Source of the DNA: Anisus vortex
Lineage: Eukaryota; Mollusca; Gastropoda; Planorbidae
DNA: 64,000 nucleotides
Reading direction: 5' to 3'
NCBI GenBank assembly: GCA_949126835.1
Contig: OX421507.1
Span: forward strand, 32,006,882-32,070,881
Shown: in pieces, positions 50,801-62,800 of the stretch
Position numbering within the stretch: the stretch's first letter is position 1
How the letters are laid out: every line of letters begins with the position of its first letter
Notes under the pieces: model-generated
Seen by the model: the letters and a program-made list of their open reading frames with translations, nothing else
Database searches by the model: none
Told to the model about the DNA's origin: nothing
Translations under genes and position numbers: made by a program

Positions 50801-53800
50801 ATCAATTATATACTTTAAAAAAGAACATAAAAACTCAATTATTTTAAGATTTACTTTCCTTAAACATTTTGTTCGAGCCAGACTGTTTTACTTTTATGTA
50901 AAGTAAATATTGCAGTCATTTGCTCTGTCTTATGTTGTTTTTTTTCGTAAAGTTTTGAGTTTACCAATTAGCTTACATGTAACAAAAATATTTGTTTTAT
51001 ATACCGGTACTTAAGCCTAGATAATTGTATCTTTGCTCTGTGTATGTTTTTATAGCTCAATGTTAAATGCACTCTGACCTTTGGCCTTACTCAGGCTATC
51101 CCAGTTGTTGCAATGCCAAATCATTTTTAAGGAGGCCTTCAGAGTGTTCAAAAAATCCTAGCCTACACCAGAATTTGAACCCAGAACCTTCAGATCGCCA
51201 GTCGAACGCTCTGCCGCTCAACCACCTTGCCCTGGGAGGGGTGGCAGTATATAACAAACTAAATGTTTAATGCGATGATACATTTCTTGTAACTGTTGTT
51301 TCAGCCCAAGTCAACCACCTTGCCCTGGGAGGGGTGGCAGTATATAACAAACAAAATTTTTAATGCGATGATACATTTCTTGTAACTGTTGTTTCAGCCC
51401 AAGTCAACCACCTTGCCCTGGGAGGGGTGGCAGTATATAATAAACTAAATGTTTAATGCAATGATACATTTCTTGTAACTGTTGTTTCAGCCCAAGTCAA
51501 CCACCTTGCCCTGGGAGGGGTGGCAGTATATAACAAACAAAATTTTTAATGCGATGATACATTTCTTGTAACTGTTGTTTCAGCCCAAGTCGATCAATAG
51601 AAATACATTTCCTGTAACTGTTGTTTCAGCCCAAGTCGATCAATAGAAATACATTTCCTGTAACTGTTGTTTCAGCCCAAGTCAACCACCTTGCCCTGGG
51701 AGGGGTGGCAGTATATAACAAACAAAATTTTTAATGCGATGATACATTTCCTGTAACTGTTGTTTCAGCCCAAGTCAACCACCTTGCCCTGGGAGGGGTG
51801 GCAGTATATAACAAACAAAATTTTTAATGCAATACCGGTAATACATTTCCTGTAACTGTTGTTTCAGCCCAAGTCAACCACCTTGCCCTGGGAGGGGTGG
51901 CAGTATATAACAAACTAAATGTTTAATGCAATGATACATTTCCTGTAACTATTGTTTCAGCCCAAGTCGATCAATAGAAATACATTTCCTGTAACTGTTG
52001 TTTCAGCCCAAGTCAACCACCTTGCCCTGGGAGGGGTGGCAGTATATAACAAACTAAATGTTTAATGCAATGATACATTTCTTGTAACTGTTGTTTCAGC
52101 CCAAGTTGATCAATAGAAATACATTTCCTGTAACTGTTGTTTCAGCCCAAGTCAATCAATAGAAATACATTTCCTGTAACTGTTGTTTCAGCCCAAGTCG
52201 ATCAATAGAAATACATTTCCTGTAACTGTTGTTTCAGCCCAAGTCGATCAATAGAAATACATTTCTTGTAACTGTTGTTTCAGCCCAAGTCAATCAATAG
52301 AAATACATTTCCTGTAACTGTTGTTTCAGCCCAAGTCGATCAATAGAAATACATTTCCTGTAACTGTTGTTTCAGCCCAAGTCGATCAATAGAAATACAT
52401 TTCCTGTAACTGTTGTTTCAGCCCAAGTCGATCAATAGAAATGCATTTCCTGTAACTGTTGTTTCAGCCCAAGTCGAACAATAGAAATACATTTCTTGTA
52501 ACTGTTGTTTCAGCCCAAGTCGATCAATAGAAATACATTTCTTGTAACTGTTGTTTCAGCCCAAGTCGATCAATAGAAATACATTTCTTGTAACTGTTGT
52601 TTCAGCCCAAGTCGATCAATAGAAATACATTTCTTGTAACTGTTGTTTCAGCCCAAGTCGATCAATAGAAATAAGTTCCATGAGCATAGCTCAGTCAGTT
52701 GAATGCCCTCTGACCCTGAAGGACACCATTGTTGTCGGGGGCAACCTGGACACCAGGAACGGCATTGGTCAGGGCATGTTCAGTGTTATGTGGAGGAGAT
52801 TGATATCTACTAAAGGCTGGGCAGAGGTAATGTACAGCGTCTTTTTTTATTTTTATAGGCTCTGCATGGGGCATGGTGGCCGAGAGGCAGCGCAGTCGGC
52901 TGACGCACAGAAGAGCCTGGGTTTGACTGACTAGGATTTGTTCCCGGGTCTGGAGGGTGTTCCTGAGTCTGCATTGCGCTGGCCACACAATATCCTAGTT
53001 TGCCGCGGCCAAGGAAACTGGTCAACGCTATGGATCAATATGGTCTGACAGTATTCTCTGCATGGGAATGTATTGCTGTTCTTTACTTAGTCGACAGCCT
53101 CAAATGATTGCCCTTCCAAAAGACTTGGGTTTAAATCCACCCTAAAACATGTGGGATTTTTTCCCCAAGGGCTGGAGTGACTCTGACTCTATCCAGCACT
53201 GATGGTTATCTTGGCATTGTGCTGGTCAGACAATCTCCTTGTCTGTCATGGCTGCACAAAAATTGCAGACTTATGCATTACTTGCCTTGAAGACCAACTA
53301 AGCTTACAAGTAGACCACTTGACAATGGGTCAGTTATTGTAGGTAATGGTGCTGTATTGTGTTTCTGACAGAGAAAGCCACTACACTGGGAGATTCGTTA
53401 GGGTTACATTAACTGGTTGTTTCTGTTTGCTTAACAAACCATTGACTTAAAAATTTGTTTTTCTTTTTAACTTTGTGTAGCAAATGTTGCCTTTTAGTTC
53501 TGGTTTTCTAAATGCTTTAACCAACAGTGGGAGTTAAGTAACTAAGAAACAAACCTAGAAACACTTGAGGACAGAAGGGCAAAGAGTAAAGTAGGAATAA
53601 TACATAAGGCATTAAACTCTTATTTAGAAATACAACCCAATAACAACCTGTTGCAATGCTCATATAAATATAAGGACAGAAACACTTTCCATGTCCCTTA
53701 TGCAAGAATAAATGCAAATAATACTCTTTCTTTCCACGTGGCATCTGGGCATAGAATGGGTTGCCTGAACTAACCAGGAAAACCAGTAATTTAACATTAT

Positions 53801-56800
53801 TTAAAAAACTAAATAAAAATGCAGGACAAGACTCAACCCACAGATGTGCATAGGACGCAATAATTATCTTTATAGAAGGAGCGTCTGTAATATATAAGAT
53901 AAGTTATTCTTTTCTTAGCTTGATATTCATGTGGGCTGAGTATACTAGAGGTTGGCTGACCCAGTGGTTAGTACTTCCGGGCTGCTAACCAGATGACCCG
54001 GATTCTAACCCTGGCGCCGACCAAATCCCTGCCACCGTGCAGGACGTATGGACTATCAATGTAATAACCTTCTTTCTAGAAGGAATGCCTGTAACTTATA
54101 AGACATTGTCGATGTTTTCTTGTTTTGTAGCTTGATATTCACGTCGGCTCAGCAGCAGCTTTAGGAATAACAGGTTTTAGACAGTTAACTCAGAGATGGT
54201 AAGCAGACAATGTTTTAAACTGTGTTTTTATTTTCATTATGTAATTTATCCATTCAACAGTCAGCTTATAAATTTCTCTCTATAAAATAACGTGTGTGTG
54301 TGGATTCTGTTTCCCATTGGTTAACTAAAAGACATATGACTGTATTGTCTTATATTTTACGTTTACAATCTCGCTTTATGCATTTGTCCTGCCTAGCTGA
54401 GTGGTTAGTGTCTCAGACTAATCCCTGGGGTGACGTGGGATCACTTCCCAGCAGAAACTTTTTTTTCATGTTCTATAATGGGCTACTTTTTAAAAATTTC
54501 AATTCATCTTACTATTTTTAAAAAGTAAAATGTTTAAAGTGAGCCAAATTGAATGATTATATTTTAATTTTAGACACACGGGAGACGGGTGTTCAATTCT
54601 CATCCAGGGATAGTCCAAACTTTTTGTTTAACAAAAAGACATACATTTTTAACCCGATTACAATATTTCTTTTTAAAGTACTTTCCTAAATGTCTTCAGT
54701 AAATAATTATAAATAATATCTTTGAAATTATTACAGCTTTCCGTTCATTGTTGTTTATAATATTTTTTTATCTGTAGCTATAGGAGTATGTATTTTCTTT
54801 TCCCTGTGCAAGACCGTGAAAATTAGCTTGTAATACATACTAATACATAAACATAGAATTGAACAGTCAGCTTATAATGCATGCATAAACATCAACTTTA
54901 TTGATCGGCTTTAGATCAATAGAACTGAGTAAAATGATTATTTGATTATTCTATGATACAATAACAATGTGGTAATGATTCCTCTGGAAGAAAAACTATA
55001 ATTATCAGCTATTGATGTATACAAACCAACTATGCTCTCTGTATGTGTTGACAATTGTGTAAGGTGTGTTATGTATTACAGTTATGTAAGGTGTATTATG
55101 TATTACAGTTATGTAAGGTGTATTATGTATTACAGTTATGTAAGGTGTATTATGTATTACATTTATGTAAGGTGTATTATGTATTACAGTTATGTAAGGT
55201 GTATTATGTATTACAGTTATGTAAGGTGTTCTGTACGTTCAGAGTTCTCACAGTATGGCTATCGCCCATCGGCAGCACTTAGTGAGTATGACTTTAAGAT
55301 GAATTTTTACTCTAATTTTACGTGCAGGGTGGCCGAACTCACTGTCGCTCTGCTGGCTTACCGAAGGTTCTGGGTTTGAATCCTGGTGAAGGCTGGGATT
55401 TTTTTTTCCCCTGGACAGGAGGGTGTAAATTGAGTCTATCCAGCTATATTGGGTCCCTGCCATGAGTTGAGGTAAAGTAATGGGGGCTGGGCATTGTGCT
55501 AGCCACACAATCCTTCAGAAATGGGTCAACGCCGCTTCACTGTTCCTTTGATCAAGTTGATCCAACAAGTTTTACTTCACTTTAGTATAGTTAGCCCTAA
55601 GTAGTTGTTATTAAAAAGTAAAAAGTTAGGGTCAATATATTTATTTACTGTGTTTAACTGAGTTGTCACTTGACTGCATTACAGTGTTGGCTTATCAGTT
55701 TGATCGCAACTTACAAGGTCGCTTGACCTACAACCTGGCCCGACCTTCATCTGTAACAACCAATTTAATTTATAGCAATGAACAGAATAATTTGTCCACG
55801 ACATTACAGGTGAGATCTGGAGGTGTGTCACCTCACCTTTATGTTACCTTTGTTTACCTCATTCCTTCTCACAACTTCTAGTCTGTGTAGTGTGTAACTC
55901 ACAACTTCTAGTCTGTGTAGTGTGTAACTCACAACTTCTAGTCTGTGTAGTGTGTAACTCACAACTTCTAGTCTGTGTAGTGTGTAACTCACAACTTCTA
56001 GTCTGTGTAGTGTGTAACTCATAACTTCTAGTCTGTGTAATGTGTAACTTAGTGTAAGTGTATTCTGAATATCTGAATGTGAAGTGAGTTTCAAACAAAT
56101 AATTTTCGCTTCACAAGGATCTAATCAGGTTGAACCCATTCCCACTGTGACCTTTTGTTTTATGCTGTATTGAATTATTCAACTGTGGGGATAACACTCT
56201 TGCACTAGAGCAGCAGTGTGTTCTGCTGGCATACCAAAGGTCATGGGTTCGAATCCTGGTGAAGGGCTAGGATTTGTTCCAGAGTCTGGAGGGTGACCCT
56301 GAGTCTACCCAGCTCTGATGGATACCCGACTTTGATTGGGGTAAAGTATAGGCGGCTGGGGGTTGTGCTGGCCACACAATCCCCTAATATGCTGTTGTCA
56401 CTGAAACTGGTGAACGCTGCTTCACCGGCCCTATGAACAATTTGGTCTGACGGAACTTCACTTTTTCCTTCACAGGTATCTAAACAACTCAATCTCTCCC
56501 TCCATACTATGGACATTACAATAACATTAATCTGTTATTTGTACAAACCAATTCATTTATTAATACATAGGTAAAAAAAACTCAAATGACTCAAGTAAAG
56601 GAAGTTGTTTTAAAGAAAAATAGGCAAGAAATCATAACTGATTTGTATCACTTGAGTATTGCACAGATTATGAAATATTTCCAGGATGAATAAATATGAA
56701 CCAATAGCTCTATAGTTTAGTCAACGCACTTCTATTGAGTCTATACACAAGTTTGTTAAAGTTTTAAATAATATTTAGTTGACTTTTATCTTTAGAAGAC

Positions 56801-59800
56801 ATTTTCAATGATTTTATACAAGAACTGCATTAAATAAGCATTTTTAGTTCATTTCTAAATAATAATTTTAGTTTGAACATTTCACAGCTATAAGTAAAGG
56901 CATTCAACATTACAAATCGATAATAATCTAAAATCTTAGCTAAGGCCCAATATTTTGCATTTATTTTAAAAAATCAGTTTTACCGACTTGCGTACTTGTT
57001 TGTGGAGGTAGCATCACACAATTTTTTTCTCTTCCTTACCGTTGTGTTTTTATTTTTCAGCTAGGTATACGCAACAGTTTTTTCTCAATAGCCTTCACTA
57101 AAAATCATCTAGAACAAAATGCCAAATACCGTGGCTCACTCAGGTATGTCAGAGGCTCTACAACTATGGATTCATTGTATGTCAGAGGCTCTACAACTAT
57201 GGATTCATTGTATGTCAGAGGCTCTACAACTATGGATTCATTGTATGTCAGAGGCTCTACAACTATGGATTCATTGTATGTCAGAGGCTCTACAACTATG
57301 GATTCATTGTATGTCAGAGGCTCTACAACTATGGATTCATTGTATGTCAGAGGCTCTACAACTATGGATTCATTGTATGTCAGAGGCTCTACAACTATGG
57401 ATTCATTGTATGTCAGAGGCTCTACAACTATGGATTCATTGTATGTCAGAGGCTCTACAACTATGGATTCATTGTATGTCAGAGGCTCTACAACTATGGA
57501 TTCATTGTATGTCAGAGGCTCTACAACTTTGGATTCATTGTATGTCAGAGGCTCTACAACTATGGATTCATTGTATGTCAGAGGCTCTACAACTATGGAT
57601 TCATTGTATGTCAGAGGCTCTACAACTATGGATTCATTCTTTTGTCTTGACCCTGTTTTAATAACTTGATCTCAAGCTGGGTAATTGTGTCCACTTGTAG
57701 TGATCTCAAGCTGGGTAATTGTGTCCACGTGTAGTGATCTCAAGCTGGGTAATTGTGTCCACTTTTAGTGATCTGAAGCTGGGTAATTGTGTCCACGTTT
57801 AGTGATCTCAAGCTGGCTAATTGTGTCCACTTGTAGTGATCTCAAGCTGGATAATTGTGTCCATGTGTAGTGATCTCATGCTGGGTAATTGTGTCCACTT
57901 GTAGTGATCTCAAGCTGGGTAATTGTGTCCATGTGCTGTGATCTCAAGCTGGGTAATTGTGTCCTTGTAGTGATCTCAAGCTGGATAATTGTGTCCACTT
58001 GTAATGATCTCAAGCTGGGTAATTGTGTCCACTTTTGTGATCTCAAGCTGGGTAATTGTGTCCACGTGTAGTGATCTCAAGCTGGCTAATTGTGTCCACT
58101 TGTAGTGATCTCAAGCTGGATAATTGTGTCCATGTGTAGTGATCTCAAGCGGAGTAATTGTGTCCACTTGTAGTGATCTCAAGCTTGGTAATTGTGTCCA
58201 TGTGCTGTGATCTCAAACTGGGTAATTGTGTCCGTGTAGTGATCTCAAGCTGGGTAATTGTGTCCATGTGCTGTGATCTCAAGCTGGGTAATTGTGTCCA
58301 CGTAAAGTGATCTCAAGCTGGGTAATTGTGTCCTTGTAGTGATCTCAAGCTGGGTAATTGTGTCCACATATAGTGATCTCGTGGTAGACCAGTTGTAGAC
58401 AGGAAGCTAGACCAGCAGTAGACATGAAGTTTAGAGTAAATTTACTTTTATTTATTTATTTTATTTTTTTATTTGTCCCATCAAACAGCCTGTATTGAAC
58501 AAACAAATTACAAATCAGGTTTTCTGTCGTCTGTCTAGAATCTTGTAAACTGTAAAATAATACACTCAAGCTACTCAATGATTATTTAAAGAACTTAGTA
58601 CTTGAACTTATGTACAATAGTAACATTCAGAATGAATTTCCCCCAAAGTTTTCAGAATGCTAAAGAAAATGCTTACTATAAAGTAGTAGAAATGCGTGCT
58701 ATAAAGTAGTAGAAATGTGTGCTATAAAGTAGTAGAAATGTGTGCTATAAAGTAGTAGAAATGCGTGCTATAAAGTAGTAGAAATGTGTGCTATAAAGTA
58801 GTAGAAATGTGTGATATAAAGTAGTAGAAATGTGTGCTATAAAGTAGTAGAAGTGTGTGCTATAAAGTAGTAGAAATGTGTGCTATAAAGTAGTAGAAAT
58901 GTGTGCTATAAAGTAGTAGAAATGTGTGCTATAAAGTAGTAGAAATGTGTGCTATAAAGTAGTAGAAATGTGTGCTATAAAGTCGTAGAAATGTGTGCTA
59001 TAAAGTAGTAGAAATGTGTGCTATAAAGTTGTAGAAATGTGTGCTATAAAGTAGTAGAAATGTGTGCTATAAAGTAGTAGAAATGTGTGCTATAAAGTAG
59101 TAGAAATGTGTGCTATAAAGTAGTAGAAATGTGTGCTATAAAGTTGTAGAAATGTATGCTATAAAGTAGTAGAAATGTGTGCTATAAAGTAGTAGAAGTG
59201 TGTGCTATAAAGTTGTAGAAATGTGTGCTATAAAGTTGTAGAAATGTGTGCTATAAAGTAGTAGAAATGTGTGCTATAAAGTAGTAGAAATGTGTGCTAT
59301 AAAGTAGTAGAAATGTGTGCTATAAAGTAGTAGAAATGTGTGCTCTAAAGTTGTAGAAATGTGTGCTATAAAGTTGTAGAAATGTGTGCTATAAAGTTGT
59401 AGAAATGTGTGCTATAAAGTAGTAGAAATTTGTGCTATAAAGTAGTAGAAATGTGTGCTATAAAGTAGTAGAAATGTGTGCTATAAAGTAGTAGAAATGT
59501 GTGCTATAAAGTAGTAGAAATGTGTGCTATAAAGTAGTAGAAATGTGTGCTATAAAGTAGAAGAAATGTGTGCTATAAAGTAGTAGAAATGTGTGCTATA
59601 AAGTTGTAGAAATGTGTGCTATAAAGTTGTAGAAATGTGTGCTCTAAAGTAGTAGAAATGTTCGCTATAAAGTAGTAGAAATGTGTGCTATAAAGTAGTA
59701 GAAATGTGTGCTCTAAAGTTGTAGAAATGTGTGCTATAAAGTTGTAGAAATGTGTGCTATAAAGTTGTAGAAATGTGTGCTATAAAGTTGTAGAAATGTG

Positions 59801-62800
59801 TGCTATAAAGTAGTAGAAATGTGTGCTATAAAGTTGTAGAAATGTGTGCTCTAAAGTAGAAGAAATGTGTGCTCTAAAGTAGTAGAAATGTTCGCTCTAA
59901 AGTAGTAGAAATGTTCGCTCTAAAGTAGTAGAAATGTGTGCTATAAAGTAGTAGAAATGTGTGCTATAAAGTAGTAGAAATGTGTGCTATAAAGTAGTAG
60001 AAATGTGTGCTATAAAGTAGTAGAAATGTGTGCTGTAAAGTAGTAGAAATGTGTGCTATAAAGTAGTAGAAATGTGTGCTATAAAGTAGTAGAAATGTGT
60101 GCTCTAAAGTAGTAGAAATGTGTGCTATACAGTAGTAGAAATGTGTGCTATAAAGTAGTAGAAATGTGTGCTATAAAGTAGTAGAAATGTGTGCTATAAA
60201 GTAGTAGAAATGTGTGCTATAAAGTTGTAGAAATGTGTGCTATAAAGTTGTAGAAATGTGTGCTATAAAGTAGTAGAAATGTGTGCTATAAAGTTGTAGA
60301 AATGTGTGCTCTAAAGTAGTAGAAATGTGTGCTCTAAAGTAGTAGAAATGTGTGCTCTAAAGTTGTAGAAATGTTCGCTCTAAAGTAGTAGAAATGTTCG
60401 CTCTAAAGTAGTAGAAATGTGTGCTATAAAGTAGTAGAAATGTGTGCTATAAAGTAGTAGAAATGTGTGCTATAAAGTAGTAGAAATGTGTGCTATAAAG
60501 TAGTAGAAATGTGTGCTATAAAGTAGAAGAAATGTGTGCTATAAAGTAGTAGAAATGTGTGCTATAAAGTAGTAGAAATGTGTGCTATAAAGTAGTAGAA
60601 ATGTGTGCTCTAAAGTAGTAGAAATGTTCGCTATAAAGTAGTAGAAATGTGTGCTATAAAGTAGTAGAAATGTGTGCTATAAAGTAGTAGAAATGTGTGC
60701 TATAAAGTTGTAGAAATGTGTGCTATAAAGTTGTAGAAATGTGTGCTATAAAGTAGTAGAAATGTGTGCTATAAAGTTGTAGAAATGTGTGCTCTAAAGT
60801 AGAAGAAATGTGTGCTCTAAAGTAGTAGAAATGTTCGCTCTAAAGTAGTAGAAATGTTCGCTCTAAAGTAGTAGAAATGTTCGCTCTAAAGTAGTAGAAA
60901 TGTTCGCTCTAAAGTAGTAGAAATGTGTGCTCTAAAGTAGAAGAAATGTGTGCTCTAAAGTAGAAGAAATGTGTGCTCTAAAGTAGTAGAAATGTTCGCT
61001 CTAAAGTAGTAGAAATGTTCGCTCTAAAGTAGTAGAAATGTGTGCTATAAAGTAGTAGAAATGTGTGCTATAAAGTAGTAGAAATGTGTGCTATAAAGTA
61101 GTAGAAATGTGTGCTATAAAGTAGTAGAAATGTGTGCTATAAAGTAGTAGAAATGTGTGCTATAAAGTAGTAGAAATGTGTGCTATAAAGTAGTAGAAAT
61201 GTGTGCTCTAAAGTAGTAGAAATGTGTGCTATACAGTAGTAGAAATGTGTGCTATAAAGTAGTAGAAATGTGTGCTATAAAGTAGTAGAAATGTGTGCTA
61301 TAAAGTAGTAGAAATGTGTGCTATAAAGTTGTAGAAATGTGTGCTATAAAGTTGTAGAAATGTGTGCTATAAAGTAGTAGAAATGTGTGCTATAAAGTTG
61401 TAGAAATGTGTGCTCTAAAGTAGTAGAAATGTGTGCTCTAAAGTAGTAGAAATGTGTGCTCTAAAGTTGTAGAAATGTTCGCTCTAAAGTAGTAGAAATG
61501 TTCGCTCTAAAGTAGTAGAAATGTGTGCTATAAAGTAGTAGAAATGTGTGCTATAAAGTAGTAGAAATGTGTGCTATAAAGTAGTAGAAATGTGTGCTAT
61601 AAAGTAGTAGAAATGTGTGCTATAAAGTAGAAGAAATGTGTGCTATAAAGTAGTAGAAATGTGTGCTATAAAGTAGTAGAAATGTGTGCTATAAAGTAGT
61701 AGAAATGTGTGCTCTAAAGTAGTAGAAATGTTCGCTATAAAGTAGTAGAAATGTGTGCTATAAAGTAGTAGAAATGTGTGCTATAAAGTTGTAGAAATGT
61801 GTGCTATAAAGTTGTAGAAATGTGTGCTATAAAGTAGTAGAAATGTGTGCTATAAAGTTGTAGAAATGTGTGCTCTAAAGTAGAAGAAATGTGTGCTCTA
61901 AAGTAGTAGAAATGTTCGCTCTAAAGTAGTAGAAATGTTCGCTCTAAAGTAGTAGAAATGTTCGCTCTAAAGTAGTAGAAATGTTCGCTCTAAAGTAGTA
62001 GAAATGTGTGCTATAAAGTAGTAGAAATGTGTGCTATAAAGTAGTAGAAATGTGTGCTATAAAGTAGTAGAAATGTGTGCTATAAAGTAGTAGAAATGTG
62101 TGCTATAAAGTAGTAGAAATGTGTGCTATAAAGTAGTAGAAATGTGTGCTATAAAGTAGTAGAAATGTGTGCTATAAAGTAGTAGAAATGTGTGCTATAA
62201 AGTAGTAGAAATGTGTGCTATAAAGTAGTAGAAATGTGTGCTATAAAGTAGTAGAAATGTGTGCTATAAAGTAGTAGAAATGTGTGCTATAAAGTTGTAG
62301 AAATGTGTGCTATAAAGTAGTAGAAATGTGTGCTATAAAATTGTAGAGACTATGAGAAAACATATTGGTGCTAGTCGTAATAAATAGCTACCTATATAAT
62401 TGTACATGAATAATCTTTCTATGCCAAAGTTATATATAAATAAATAACTGTAAAAATGAACTATCAAGACAATGCCATATAAAAACTATGATGAAATGCC
62501 AAACACCTATTAAAATTAGAAAAACTGAAGGGAAATAATTCATGCTGATTTGTTTTGATTGTGTCCAGGTTTGGTACACTAGGTAGTATTGTGGAGATCT
62601 CCATAGAAAAGAAAATTACAGACTTCAGCCACGTAGGAGGAACACTGATGGTTGGCTTGCCCCACGGAGTCCATTTAAAACTAAAGTAAGTTGGTCATAT
62701 GTACAGGAAGGAATGAGGCAAGCAACAAGGTTGGAGGTGGTTGCTTAATTTTAGCTTAGCAGTGACAGACTGAAGAATATTATTACATCCCTTACATATC

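Noticed and set aside
52680..52934. Separate gene starting at ATG 52680
   Set aside because: It is the middle of DNAJC11 exon 6 reading on into the intron.
54294..54521. 75-codon frame in intron 7
   Set aside because: No domain or conservation recognised; it overlaps tRNA-like repeat pieces.
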